NCBI RefSeq assembly: GCF_026965555.1
Contig: NZ_CP114040.1
Coordinates: 7,130,001 to 7,194,000 of the forward strand
Direction: 5' to 3'
Length of the DNA stretch: 64,000 bases
From: Nannocystis punicea
GTDB lineage: Bacteria; Myxococcota_A; Polyangia; Nannocystales; Nannocystaceae
Positions 7,411-15,946 of the stretch are shown piece by piece. The notes under the pieces are model-generated. The model searched no databases, had not been told where the DNA came from, and saw only the letters and a list, made by a program, of their open reading frames with translations. How positions within the stretch are numbered: position 1 is the stretch's first letter; each line of letters starts with the position of its first letter. The position numbers and the translations under genes are program-made.

Positions 7411-8289
7411 TCAGGTCTCGACGGTGATGGTCTGGATCCCGACCAGGTCGCCGTCGGCGGTCTCGCCGATCACGAACATGTCGATCGCGCCCGACAGCCA
7501 GTTGCCCGACTGCTCGCCGATCCGGAACATCTTGAGGTTGACGAGGTGGGCGTCGAGGGTGTCGTGGATCGCCTGGTACTGCTCCGCGCGCATGATCTCG
7601 TAGTCGGTCCACCAGTCCTGCGGCGTCGTCATCTTGTCGAAGATGTCCTCCCACGGCTCCTCTTCGATCGACTGGTCCTCGAGCGGCGCCTCGCCGTTCT
7701 CGACCACGACCAGCGGGCCGACCAGCTCCTTGAGGTTGTCGACGGTGACCGGCGCGGCGTCGGCCAGACCGAACACGATCCACGGGTAGTCCGACTCGCT
7801 CGGCCACAGCACGCCGTCGACCACCAGCTCGAGCGCGTCGATCGCCGCCTCGGCGTCGGGGCCGAGGCCCTCGTCGCCGGTGGTCTCGTCGCCGGTCGAG
7901 CTCGTGGTCGTGTCGCTCGTGGTCGTGTCGTCGCCGCTCGTCGTCGTCGTCTCGCCGGTCGTCGTCGTCTCGCCGGTCGTCGTCGTCGTCGTCTCGTCGC
8001 CGGTCGTCGTGTCGACGGGCGACGTGGTCGCGTCGGTCGTCGTGCTGTCGTCGCCGGTGGTCGCGTCGCTCGTGGTCGCGTCGCTCGTGGTCGCGTCGCT
8101 CGTGGTCGCGTCGGCCGTGGCGCTCGCGTCCCCGGTGGTCGGGGCGGTCGTGGTCGGCGTCGTCGTCGCGTCGGTCTCGCCGGTGCTGGTGGCGCCCGTC
8201 GACGCGTCGGTCGTGCCCGGGTCGCTGGGACTGCAGGCGAGGAGGACGGCGAAGGACATCAGGAGGTGCGCGGCAGGGCGTACGGACAT
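7411..8289 (-). CDS. Lipoprotein with nuclease A inhibitor (NuiA-like) domain
   Basis: From the ATG at 8289 the product is 292 residues: a lipoprotein signal (FAVLLAC), about 115 residues of Thr/Ser/Asp low-complexity linker, then a C-terminal domain of about 145 residues. That domain closely resembles Anabaena NuiA as I remember it. SESDYPW matches the SESEYPF of NuiA, TTPQDWWTDYE matches TTPQDWYEDEE, and DMFVIGETADGDL plus a final VET match the NuiA C-terminus. NuiA blocks the sugar-non-specific nuclease NucA. A lipid-anchored extracytoplasmic version would protect the cell surface or block extracellular nucleases (inference). The longer in-frame upstream part to 8499 lacks a signal and is rejected. 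Confidence 0.85.
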   Translation of the reverse strand: MSVRPAAHLLMSFAVLLACSPSDPGTTDASTGATSTGETDATTTPTTTAPTTGDASATADATTSDATTSDATTSDATTGDDSTTTDATTSPVDTTTGDETTTTTTGETTTTGETTTTSGDDTTTSDTTTSSTGDETTGDEGLGPDAEAAIDALELVVDGVLWPSESDYPWIVFGLADAAPVTVDNLKELVGPLVVVENGEAPLEDQSIEEEPWEDIFDKMTTPQDWWTDYEIMRAEQYQAIHDTLDAHLVNLKMFRIGEQSGNWLSGAIDMFVIGETADGDLVGIQTITVET

Positions 8290-8739
8290 GGCGGACCTCG
8301 TAGCGCGTCCTCTCGCCCGGGGGAAGCCCGCGCGGCATTTGCTGCAGTCGCGCGAGCGTTCCTCGCAACACGCGCGGCGCTCGAGGCAACCGCGCACGGG
8401 TCGGGTCCGCCCGCTCGTCGTCCTCGCGCGCGAGCTCGTGCCAGTCGCTCGCGCACGCTCCGCGGCGAACGTCGAGCTCGCTACCTCGCGGTGACGCACC
8501 CGTCACCCGCCCGACGCCTCGCTCGCGGCGCGCGGGAGCACCGCGGAGCGCCATCGCAGCGCGCGCACAAGGCGAGCGACGGCGAGGGGTGGCATGTGTC
8601 CTTCGAGAAATGTTCTGTTGGACATGTCTCGGAGGACATCTTTGCTTCGAGGGGTGACGCGGCGCTCCGCCTCGTCCCCCTCGACCAGGTCACGGACGCC
8701 GCGCCGAGCGACGCGAACGCGCGGCCCAGTCCTGGCCGA
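8290..8739. other. Intergenic gap with palindrome cluster
   Basis: No gene seen. Between 8593 and 8640 there are several family palindromes, including ATGTC-tcggag-GACAT at 8624-8639, about 100 bp after the end of the minus-strand gene at 8740. Confidence 0.5.
8593..8640. repeat. Dispersed palindrome cluster
   Basis: Half-sites catgtgtcc, ggacatgtc and ggaggacatc form overlapping inverted repeats of the family; best pair at 8624-8639. Confidence 0.6.
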
Positions 8740-9894
8740 TCACGCCCCGGCCCGACGTCGCCGGCTGGCGAGGACCAGCAGCGCGACGCTCACGAGCCCT
8801 GTCGGTGCTCGCTCGCCCGTCGCGCAGGCGCAGCCGTCGACGTCCTCGCTCGCGACCCCCTCCCCGTCCGCGCCCTCGGCCTCGCGGCTCGTGCTCTCGT
8901 CCTCCGGCGCGCCGGACGGCCACGGCGTGCAGCGCTCGAGGTCCCACGTCTTCACGGTCTGGCCGACCTCGACGACCTCGACGACCTCGCAGGTCTGGGC
9001 GGCGCCCGGGCACCACTCGCTCAGGGTCTCCAGCGGATCGATGTCGTGCGCGCCGAGGTCGGGGATGTCGACGCCGTGGCACAGGGTCTCGCTGGTCGCG
9101 GTGACGCCGGTGGCGAGGTTCTTCAGCACGACGCGCTGGCAGAACGACCTCGACTGGCGAGTCCGCACCTTCTCGTCCAGGGCGAGCGTGAACGGTCCGG
9201 GCTGGTCGTCGGTGACGACCTGGCGCGCGACCAGGGCTGCGGTCGCCGGCGGCAGGCCGTGCTGGACCGCGACCGCGACGTTGAGCAGCTTCGTCCCGAA
9301 GTACGGGGCGCAGTGGCCCGGGAACCACTCGACCTCGGCGGGCGCGCTGCCGTGCTCCGGCCGATCGACCGGCCGCGTGCCCTCGCAGCAGGCGATCGTG
9401 TCGAGCTCGAGCCACGGAGAGTCGTACGCACGCACGTCGGCGAGCAGCGCCGGCGGCACGAGCGGCGCCGACGGACCCGGCTCGACGATCATCGTGAACA
9501 GCCGCGTGAGCGTGTCCTCGGCGCAGGCCGCCGCGTCGGACTCCGGCGAATTGTCGAGGCTCGCCTCGACCACGTAATCCTCCCCGGGCTCGAGCGGTCC
9601 GGCCGGGCGCCACGCCAGCACGCCGGCGACGTCGGTGAGCTCCAGCGCGCCGGCGATCGCCGCGTCGTCGCGGCTCACCGCGAGGCTCGTGCGCGCGAGG
9701 GCGTCGGCGTCGCTGCCCTCCGTGTCCGAGTAGCCGCGCACCGAGAGCAGCAGGACGCCGTCGGTCGGCACGCCGTACGCGTTGCCCGGCTCGAGCCGCG
9801 TCCAGTGCTCGATGGCGTCGCACGGCCCGTCCGCGCGCGCCTCGCCCGCGAGCAAGAGCCCGAGCCCGAACGCCGCGACCCCGAGACCACGCAC
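8740..9894 (-). CDS. Secreted protein with MYXO-CTERM-like C-terminus
   Basis: The start is GTG 9894 because AGGA precedes it with a 7-nt spacer and it gives a clean signal peptide (VAAFGLGLLLAGEARA). A longer frame uses a TTG at 9930 with acidic residues in front. The 384-residue product has two beta-rich domains with paired Cys (CCEGTRP, GHCAPYF) and an acidic linker. The C-terminus, CACATGERAPTG plus a hydrophobic stretch plus RRRR, is the layout of the MYXO-CTERM sorting signal for surface anchoring. Function unknown. Confidence 0.75.
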   Translation of the reverse strand: MRGLGVAAFGLGLLLAGEARADGPCDAIEHWTRLEPGNAYGVPTDGVLLLSVRGYSDTEGSDADALARTSLAVSRDDAAIAGALELTDVAGVLAWRPAGPLEPGEDYVVEASLDNSPESDAAACAEDTLTRLFTMIVEPGPSAPLVPPALLADVRAYDSPWLELDTIACCEGTRPVDRPEHGSAPAEVEWFPGHCAPYFGTKLLNVAVAVQHGLPPATAALVARQVVTDDQPGPFTLALDEKVRTRQSRSFCQRVVLKNLATGVTATSETLCHGVDIPDLGAHDIDPLETLSEWCPGAAQTCEVVEVVEVGQTVKTWDLERCTPWPSGAPEDESTSREAEGADGEGVASEDVDGCACATGERAPTGLVSVALLVLASRRRRAGA

Positions 9895-10017
9895 GCGACC
9901 ATCCTCGCAGGAGACGCCCGCGGCCGGCAAGCGCGGCCCCGCGCGCTTGCCAGGCGTGACGCGCTCACGCTAACCTCGCGCGGCGAGGCGGCCACGTGGG
10001 CCCGGGCCATCAAAGTT

Positions 10018-10060
10018 GATCTCGGGAGAGATCACAGCCCAGTGCCGGACACACATCCGG
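10018..10060. other. Two stem-loops before the 23S-like fragment
   Basis: GATCTC-ggga-GAGATC (10018-10033) and CCGGA-cacaca-TCCGG (10045-10060) stand directly before the helix-69-like sequence, making three stem-loops in a row within about 90 bp. This suggests a structured RNA, not a random rRNA scrap. Confidence 0.55.
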
Positions 10061-10100
10061 TATACGGCGGTCGTAACTAAAACGGTCCTAAGGTAGAGAA
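10057..10100 (+). ncRNA. Isolated 23S rRNA helix-69-like fragment
   Basis: Forty-four bases match the E. coli 23S region around positions 1900-1940 as I recall it, with about four differences. The stretch includes CGTAACTAAAACGGTCC and TAAGGTAGAGAA, the site recognised by homing endonuclease I-CeuI. The change in the 5' arm of the H69 stem turns a C-G pair into U-G, so the stem still forms. Neither the preceding nor the following sequence continues as 23S rRNA, and no 16S or tRNA is nearby. It could be a pseudo-rRNA insertion, a decoy for H69-binding proteins, or part of a regulatory RNA. The resemblance is clear; the function is open. Confidence 0.7.
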
Positions 10101-10102
10101 GC

Positions 10103-10410
10103 TCGGGTCGGGCCCGCCTCGCTTTGCTCGCAGGAGGCCGACCGGACCCGCAGACGCCTGAAAGGTCCTGTCCTGCAGGACATTCAAATCTTGCTGCCCT
10201 CGAGGACATGTCCCCGAGGATAGCAAGCGACGAGGCGCCCTTCCGCTCGGCCGAGAAGGTCGGGGCGCCCGCCTCGCATTGCCCGCAGGAGATCGCCCGA
10301 GCCTGGAGATGCCTGAAGGGTCCTGTCCTGAAGGACATTCTTATCAATGTGTCCTCGAGGACATGCCCCCGAGGACAGCAATCTCCGGGGCCGCTGCGGC
10401 GCCCTTCCGC
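10103..10410. repeat. Tandem duplication of about 165 bp carrying palindromes
   Basis: Two diverged copies, roughly 10105-10256 and 10257-10428, share the order cccgcctcgc..tgc(t/c)cgcaggag, gcctgaa(a/g)ggtcctgtcctg, cctcgaggacatg and gcgcccttccgctc(g/a)gccg. The second copy ends inside the last codons of the aldo/keto reductase gene, so the duplicated unit includes a few codons of the gene 3' end. Each copy holds TGTCC-N4-GGACA (10169-10182; 10324-10337), plus 10204-10220 and 10350-10363. Confidence 0.8.
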
Positions 10411-11397
<987 letters not shown>

Positions 11398-11532
11398 GGC
11401 GTCTTCTTTAAGCGAGACCTCCGACGGAGGCCACGCCGGCCGCTGCGCTTCTCTTGCCCGATCCTGCGAGACCGTCGCCGACGGCCGCGACGGGCCCGTG
11501 GGACGAGGCCGGCGCGACCTGGCGGACGCTCG

Positions 11533-12468
11533 CTACGCGGTCTGCTGCGCCTCGGCGGGCCGGTCCGGCGCGGCGTGCAGGCGGCGGGCGTACTCGGCCG
11601 GCGGGACCCCGAAGTAACTCTTGAAGTCGCGGGTGAAGTGCGAGGCGCTGGCGTAGCCGACCTGACCCGCGACCTCGCCGGCCCGCGCGCCGCGGAGCAA
11701 CAAGGTGCGCGCCTCATGCAGGCGGACGTGCTTGACGTAACGCATCGGGCTGACGCGCGCGACGGCGCGGAAGCGGTGGGCGTAGTGCGAGGGGCTCATG
11801 GCGGCGCGCCGCGCCAGATTCTCGACGGTGAGACGCTCGGCCGCGTGGGCGCGGATGAAGGCCATGGACTCCTGGATCCGCGCCTCGTCGCCGCGGCGAA
11901 CCGCCCGCCGCAGCACGGCGGCGGCGTCCGAGCGCAGCAGGCGGAACACGATCTCCTCGACGATCAGCGGCGCCAGGACGGCCCGCTCGGCCGGATCGCC
12001 GACAGCCTCGAGCAGGCGGCACAGCGCGTCGACGATCGGTGCGTCGAGGCGCGAGACGTACGCCGGCGCCGGCTCGTCGACGCCGCCGAGGTCGCTGTCG
12101 GCCAGCGCGATCAAGGTGCGAGCGACGACGTCGGGCGGCACGCCGACGCTCATGGAGAGGTACGGCCGCTCGGCGCTGGCGTCGATGATGGTGCTCTCGT
12201 AGTCGGCCTCGCCGGTCAGCACGAGGTAATTGAAGGGATCGTAGGTGAAGGCGTGCTCGCCGAAGTTCACGGCCTTGCGCCCCTGGACGATCACGGCCAG
12301 CGACAGGGTCAACGCCTGCGACTTGCGCTTGGTGACCGGCTCGTCGCAGCGCCAGAACCACAGACCCGGGTACGGCGAGTCGGTCCGCCCCTTGACGTTG
12401 GCATGGCGGGCGACGAGGGCGAGCAGGTCGGCGTGTCCGCGCTTGGGCTGGTCCACGCGGGCCAGCAT
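11533..12468 (-). CDS. AraC-family transcription regulator
   Basis: The 311-residue product has an N-terminal effector/cupin-like domain of the AraC_N type (LWFWRCDEPVTKRK, LSLAVIVQGRKAV, YDPFNYLVLTG, about residues 25-190). Two C-terminal helix-turn-helix motifs follow (about 205-300: LTVENLARRAAMSPSHYAHRFR and VGYASASHFTRDFKSYFG). This architecture is common next to aldo/keto reductase genes, and the pair here probably forms an aldehyde- or oxidant-response unit. ATG 12468. Confidence 0.9.
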   Translation of the reverse strand: MLARVDQPKRGHADLLALVARHANVKGRTDSPYPGLWFWRCDEPVTKRKSQALTLSLAVIVQGRKAVNFGEHAFTYDPFNYLVLTGEADYESTIIDASAERPYLSMSVGVPPDVVARTLIALADSDLGGVDEPAPAYVSRLDAPIVDALCRLLEAVGDPAERAVLAPLIVEEIVFRLLRSDAAAVLRRAVRRGDEARIQESMAFIRAHAAERLTVENLARRAAMSPSHYAHRFRAVARVSPMRYVKHVRLHEARTLLLRGARAGEVAGQVGYASASHFTRDFKSYFGVPPAEYARRLHAAPDRPAEAQQTA

Positions 12469-12510
12469 AGCGCAGCGGCCGGAGATCCTGACGGCGATCG
12501 CTCGCCGGCG

Positions 12511-12742
12511 GGCTTCGGCGCTCGGAGGGCCGAACGGTCGGGCGCGAGGAGCGTCGCACAGCGGCTCCCGGCCACGGATGGACCTGCAGGGAGGGTGTTC
12601 TTTTGAACATGTCTATCGAGACATGTTGAAGTTCTCGGCCGACGAGCTCGCGGCGGACTTCGGCGCGCGGAGGCTGGATTTCGGGCGCGAGGAGCGTCGC
12701 ACGGCGGCTCCGGGCCCCGGATGGATCGGCGGCGAGGGTCGC
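12511..12742. repeat. Diverged 85-bp direct repeat
   Basis: Copies at 12511-12598 and 12656-12742 share cttcggcg, cgggcgcgaggagcgtcgca, cggctcc and cggatgga in the same order. The palindrome at 12606-12627 lies between them. Confidence 0.75.
12606..12627. repeat. Dispersed palindrome
   Basis: AACATGTC-tatcga-GACATGTT, perfect 8-bp arms. Confidence 0.75.
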
Positions 12743-12771
12743 GGGGCCGGTGTCCGGGGCGACCTGTCCCT

Positions 12772-12790
12772 CAGACAGGTGCTCGACCTT
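12772..12790. repeat. Dispersed palindrome variant
   Basis: ACCTGTC-cctca-GACAGGT, perfect 7-bp arms with CTG replacing ATG in the outer arm. Confidence 0.65.
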
Positions 12791-13094
12791 CGTGGCGACT
12801 GGCGTGCTTCACGGCGAAAATTGCCTCGGTCTGCGCAACTCGGTGCCAGGTCGCCCCGGCCCCTGTCCACGGGAGCTCTCTTGAAGGAGGAAAAAGTCGG
12901 CTCCGCCGAGATCCGGGGCCCGGAACCGCCTGAACGGCGGAGGTCGCAGCACGTCGAGCTTGGGCCGCGCGCACGACGAGCCTCGGCCGTGAGCGCAAAT
13001 CGGCGCGCACGTGCCGCGCTCATGGCGTGTCGAGCTCGGCCGGGCGCGACGATCTCGGGCGTGAGCGCGTGCCGATCGAGCATGCCCCTCAGAA

Positions 13095-13140
13095 CATGTC
13101 CGTTCGGACATGCTCGAAAGGGCCTGCTCTTGCGAGCAGG
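13095..13140. terminator. Double hairpin after rlmH
   Basis: CATGTCC-gttc-GGACATG (13095-13112) and CCTGCTC-ttgc-GAGCAGG (13123-13140), both perfect, lie within 60 bp after the rlmH stop on the minus strand. Likely 3'-end or terminator hairpins, built from the dispersed palindrome. Confidence 0.55.
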
Positions 13141-13154
13141 TCCGTCCGGACAGC

Positions 13155-13580
13155 TCAGCCGTGGTGGTAGGGGTGGCCGGCGAGCAGGCTCCCGGCGCGG
13201 TAGAGCTGCTCGAGCAGGATCAGGCGGACCAGGCGGTGCGGCAGGGTCAGGCGGGACACGGCGAGCAGGCGGTCGGCCTGGGTGCGGTCGGTGACCGTGA
13301 AGCCTTCGGCGTCGCCGATGTAGAGGGCGACGTCGCGGGCGTCGCGGCGCCAGCGGTCGATCCACTGCGCGAGCTCGCGGGTGGCGACCTGCTCGCCGCG
13401 CTCGTCGAGGAGGACGCGGGCGCCCTCGTGACGGGTCCAGTGGGCGCGGATGGCCGCGAGGTCGCGCACCTCGAGCATCTCGACGGTGACGAACGGCTGC
13501 ACGCGCCGCAAATAGTCGGCGCACAACGCGACGAGCGCGGTGTCCTTGAGCTTGCCGGCGGCGACGACGCTGATCTTCAC
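13155..13580 (-). CDS. rlmH: 23S rRNA (pseudouridine-1915-N3) methyltransferase
   Basis: The 141-residue protein, from GTG 13580, is close to the usual length of about 155. It shows the family landmarks: KISVVAAGKLKD at the N-terminus, LDERG, the SAM-knot strand YIGDAEGF, and the C-terminal LLEQLYRAGSLLAGHPYHHG. RlmH is a SPOUT enzyme that methylates pseudouridine 1915 in helix 69 of 23S rRNA on assembled ribosomes. It follows rsfS with a 10-nt gap, the conserved bacterial order. A helix-69-like DNA fragment lies 3 kb away. Confidence 0.93.
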   Translation of the reverse strand: MKISVVAAGKLKDTALVALCADYLRRVQPFVTVEMLEVRDLAAIRAHWTRHEGARVLLDERGEQVATRELAQWIDRWRRDARDVALYIGDAEGFTVTDRTQADRLLAVSRLTLPHRLVRLILLEQLYRAGSLLAGHPYHHG

Positions 13581-13590
13581 GGGCGAACGC

Positions 13591-14310
13591 TCACTTGCGC
13601 CGCGTGGGCGGCGGCGCCTCGGCGGGCACTGCCTCGTCGGCGCCGTCGTCGGCGACCAGGTCCTCGTCGTCCTCGTCGTCCTCGTCGCCGTAGGCGTAGT
13701 CGCCCTCGCCCTCGCCCTCCTCGGCGAAGTCGTCGGGCTCATCGTACTCGGCGACGTCCTCCTCGCCCTCGTCGAGGTCCTCGCCCTCGTCGTCGCCCTC
13801 GGGCAGCTCACCCGGCGCGCCCTCGAGCTCCTCCTCGCCCTCGAGCTCGCCAGGGAAGGCGCCGAAGCTACCGCCGCGGAACGGCGGCATGTCGACCGGC
13901 GGCGCCAGACCCTCGAGCGTCGAGGTGTCCATGACCTCCGCCGGCAGCCCGAGCTCGGCGCGCGGGGCGTCGCGCCACATGCTCTCGAGGTCGTAGTGCT
14001 TGCGCACCGGGTGATAAAACACGTGGACCAGGAAGTCGTCGTAATCGAGGAGGTCCCACAGGTGCTCCTCGAGGCCGTCGGAGCCGATCGGCGTGAGCTG
14101 GATGTCCTTCAGGCCAGCCATGATCGTCTCGGTGATACCGCCGACGTGGCGGTCCGACCGACCCGACACGACCAGCGCCCAGTCGGTATAGCCGGCCACG
14201 TCGGTGAGCTGGAGAACGACGGGCGCAGCGGCCTTGGCGTCGACCGCGAGGTCGAGGGCACGCTGGAGGGCGGGCGGCAGATCCGCGCGCGTAAGGGCAG
14301 GCTTCGTCAC
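13591..14310 (-). CDS. rsfS: Ribosomal silencing factor with acidic tail
   Basis: Residues 1-115 match the RsfS/Iojap fold (VVLQLTDVAGYTDWALVVSGRSDRHVGGI, LLDYDDFLVHVFYHPVRKHYDLESMW). This factor binds ribosomal protein uL14 and blocks subunit joining in starvation. The 239-residue protein is about twice the usual length. From about residue 160 it continues as a Glu/Asp/Gly-rich tail ending in PPPTRRK, with no recognisable fold. Co-transcribed with rlmH. Confidence 0.92.
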   Translation of the reverse strand: MTKPALTRADLPPALQRALDLAVDAKAAAPVVLQLTDVAGYTDWALVVSGRSDRHVGGITETIMAGLKDIQLTPIGSDGLEEHLWDLLDYDDFLVHVFYHPVRKHYDLESMWRDAPRAELGLPAEVMDTSTLEGLAPPVDMPPFRGGSFGAFPGELEGEEELEGAPGELPEGDDEGEDLDEGEEDVAEYDEPDDFAEEGEGEGDYAYGDEDDEDDEDLVADDGADEAVPAEAPPPTRRK

Positions 14311-14917
14311 GCGTGGCCTTTTAGCGCGGGCGAGCGGCGCCGCAAAGGCCCCCGGCCCCCGCCCGGGCGCGTCAGCTCACGCGGAGGCGCTCGCTCGCCC
14401 GCTCCGGCGTCGACGATCGGCCCCCGCACGGGCGCCCGGGCTCGCTCCGCAGGGCCGCTTTGGGCTCCGCCGGAGTGCACTCGCGGCCGCAGGAGAGCGT
14501 GGCATCCTCGCAACCCGCTCCGCGCCCGCAGGCCTCCGCCGTGCCGGGGATCTGGAAGGCCACGAGACGCGCCATCCTGAGCCCCAGGGGCCGTGCACCG
14601 ATCGACCCCCGTCGCAGCCGGACGCGGCCGATCGGGCCTCGCCCGTCGCAGCCGGCGCTCGTGCCCGCCTCTCGTAAGGTCGACCGGGACCAGGTCTGTC
14701 GAGGCCGAGCGACGGCCTCACCCATCGCCGCCGGCGAGGGTCCGGCCCGTCTCGTCGCCGCGAGGCCCGAGAGAGACGAGGCCCGTCGCGGCCGAGCTGC
14801 GGCCGATCCGGCCGCGCCGATCGCCGCCGCCGGTCCTCGGTCCGTGCGTCGGCACGGCACGACGCGGCCGGGATCGTCGCGGCCCCCGGCCGGCATCGAT
14901 CGCAGTGCGGGGCCCGC
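14311..14917. other. Intergenic gap without a recognised gene
   Basis: About 600 bp. An inverted repeat GGCCTTT/AAAGGCC (14315-14321 and 14344-14350) lies just upstream of rsfS and could be a leader hairpin. The open frames here give only Arg/Pro/Ala low-complexity peptides. Confidence 0.5.
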
Positions 14918-15889
14918 TCAGGTGCCGGCGAGGCCGTCGAGCAGGCGCCGTCGCTCGCTCTCGTAGCGCACGCGCTCCGGCAGCGGCAGCACGTGCTCCG
15001 GCGCCTGGATCTGGAGCTCGGGGGCTCGCGCCGCGGTGCCGGTGAGGTGGGTCTCGCCGACCAGCGCCCGCTCGAGCTCGTCGCGCACGCCGTAACCGAC
15101 GCGGATCTCCGCGGTCTGCCACAGGCCCGTGGCGCGCTCCAGGGTCAGCGTGCCCTCGACGGCCGTGATCTCGGCCTTCTCGCGCCACTCCCGGCCGGGC
15201 GCCGCGCTCGGGGTCACCGGCGTGCGCGCCGACGGATCGGCCAGCGACAGCGTCACCCGCACCGTGTCGCCCTCCTCGACGGCGGCCACGGCCAGCGCCG
15301 GCGCGGCCAGCTCGACCACGTCATGGACGCTGCGCTGGGCCTCGTCGAGCCAGCGCAGGTGGAGGTCGGCGTCGAGCGGGCGCACGTGCCAGCCGCGGTG
15401 CAGCATCCGCGTGTAGGCCTTCTCGTCGAGCACCATGACCTCGCGGCCGCGGTGCTGATCTGTATGTTGGGACAGGTAGAAACGGACAGGTTCTTCGGGA
15501 CCGGCGGCCCACTGCAGCTCGAGCTCGTCGACGACCTTCTGCGCCAGCAGCACCGGCGCGTCGACCGCCGGGCGCACCGGCTCGACCGGCGTCAGGCTGA
15601 ACTCGGCGGTGACCTTGAGGGTGTGGCGGCCGAGCAGCCCGCGGGCGACGAGGTGGCCCTGGCCGAGCACCGCCAGCAAGGTGGCCGGGCTGGGGGTCGC
15701 CAGCAGCGCGTCGACGCCGGCGCGGGCCGTCTCTTCCTGGCTCTGGCGGGCCGCCCCGGGACGGGGTGGCAGGGCGGCGGGCTCGGCGACCGGCAAATTG
15801 TCGTCGTCGTCGCCGCCGCAGGCGGGCCCGCCCGCGAGCACGAGCGCGAGGGCGAGGCCGCGGACCGGCCGGATCGAGGGCGCTGGCAC
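14918..15889 (-). CDS. Lipoprotein, unknown family
   Basis: GTG 15889 gives 323 residues with a lipoprotein signal ending GGPACGGDDDD. A soluble domain rich in paired beta strands follows, about 290 residues. No domain is recognised. It is divergent from the prepilin peptidase gene, with 57 bp between starts. A much longer open frame extends to 16876, but beyond 15889 it is antisense to the peptidase gene. Confidence 0.65.
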   Translation of the reverse strand: MPAPSIRPVRGLALALVLAGGPACGGDDDDNLPVAEPAALPPRPGAARQSQEETARAGVDALLATPSPATLLAVLGQGHLVARGLLGRHTLKVTAEFSLTPVEPVRPAVDAPVLLAQKVVDELELQWAAGPEEPVRFYLSQHTDQHRGREVMVLDEKAYTRMLHRGWHVRPLDADLHLRWLDEAQRSVHDVVELAAPALAVAAVEEGDTVRVTLSLADPSARTPVTPSAAPGREWREKAEITAVEGTLTLERATGLWQTAEIRVGYGVRDELERALVGETHLTGTAARAPELQIQAPEHVLPLPERVRYESERRRLLDGLAGT

Positions 15890-15946
15890 GCGCGGAGGAT
15901 AACAGGAACAAGCGCGGGCCGGATCGCGTAGGATCTGTCCGACCCG

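Larger units (their letters stand above)
12469..13154. other. Gap with direct repeats and palindromes
   Basis: No gene is credible. It holds an 85-bp direct repeat (12511-12598 and 12656-12742) and palindromes at 12606-12627, 12772-12790 and 13095-13140, the last immediately after the rlmH stop codon. Confidence 0.55.

Noticed and set aside
4043..8554. Very long minus-strand open frame of about 1500 codons
   Set aside because: It runs antisense to at least four clear genes and has the composition of a GC-rich shadow frame.
6883..10080. Plus-strand frame of about 1065 codons
   Set aside because: Antisense to the NuiA-like and MYXO-CTERM genes, Arg/Ala-rich, no domain.
10057..10100. A functional rRNA gene
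   Set aside because: Only about 44 bases match 23S rRNA; no further rRNA, tRNA or 16S sequence lies around it.
15457..15500. Further copies of the dispersed palindrome in the lipoprotein gene
   Set aside because: Only CTGT/ACAG half-matches; arms too short to include.
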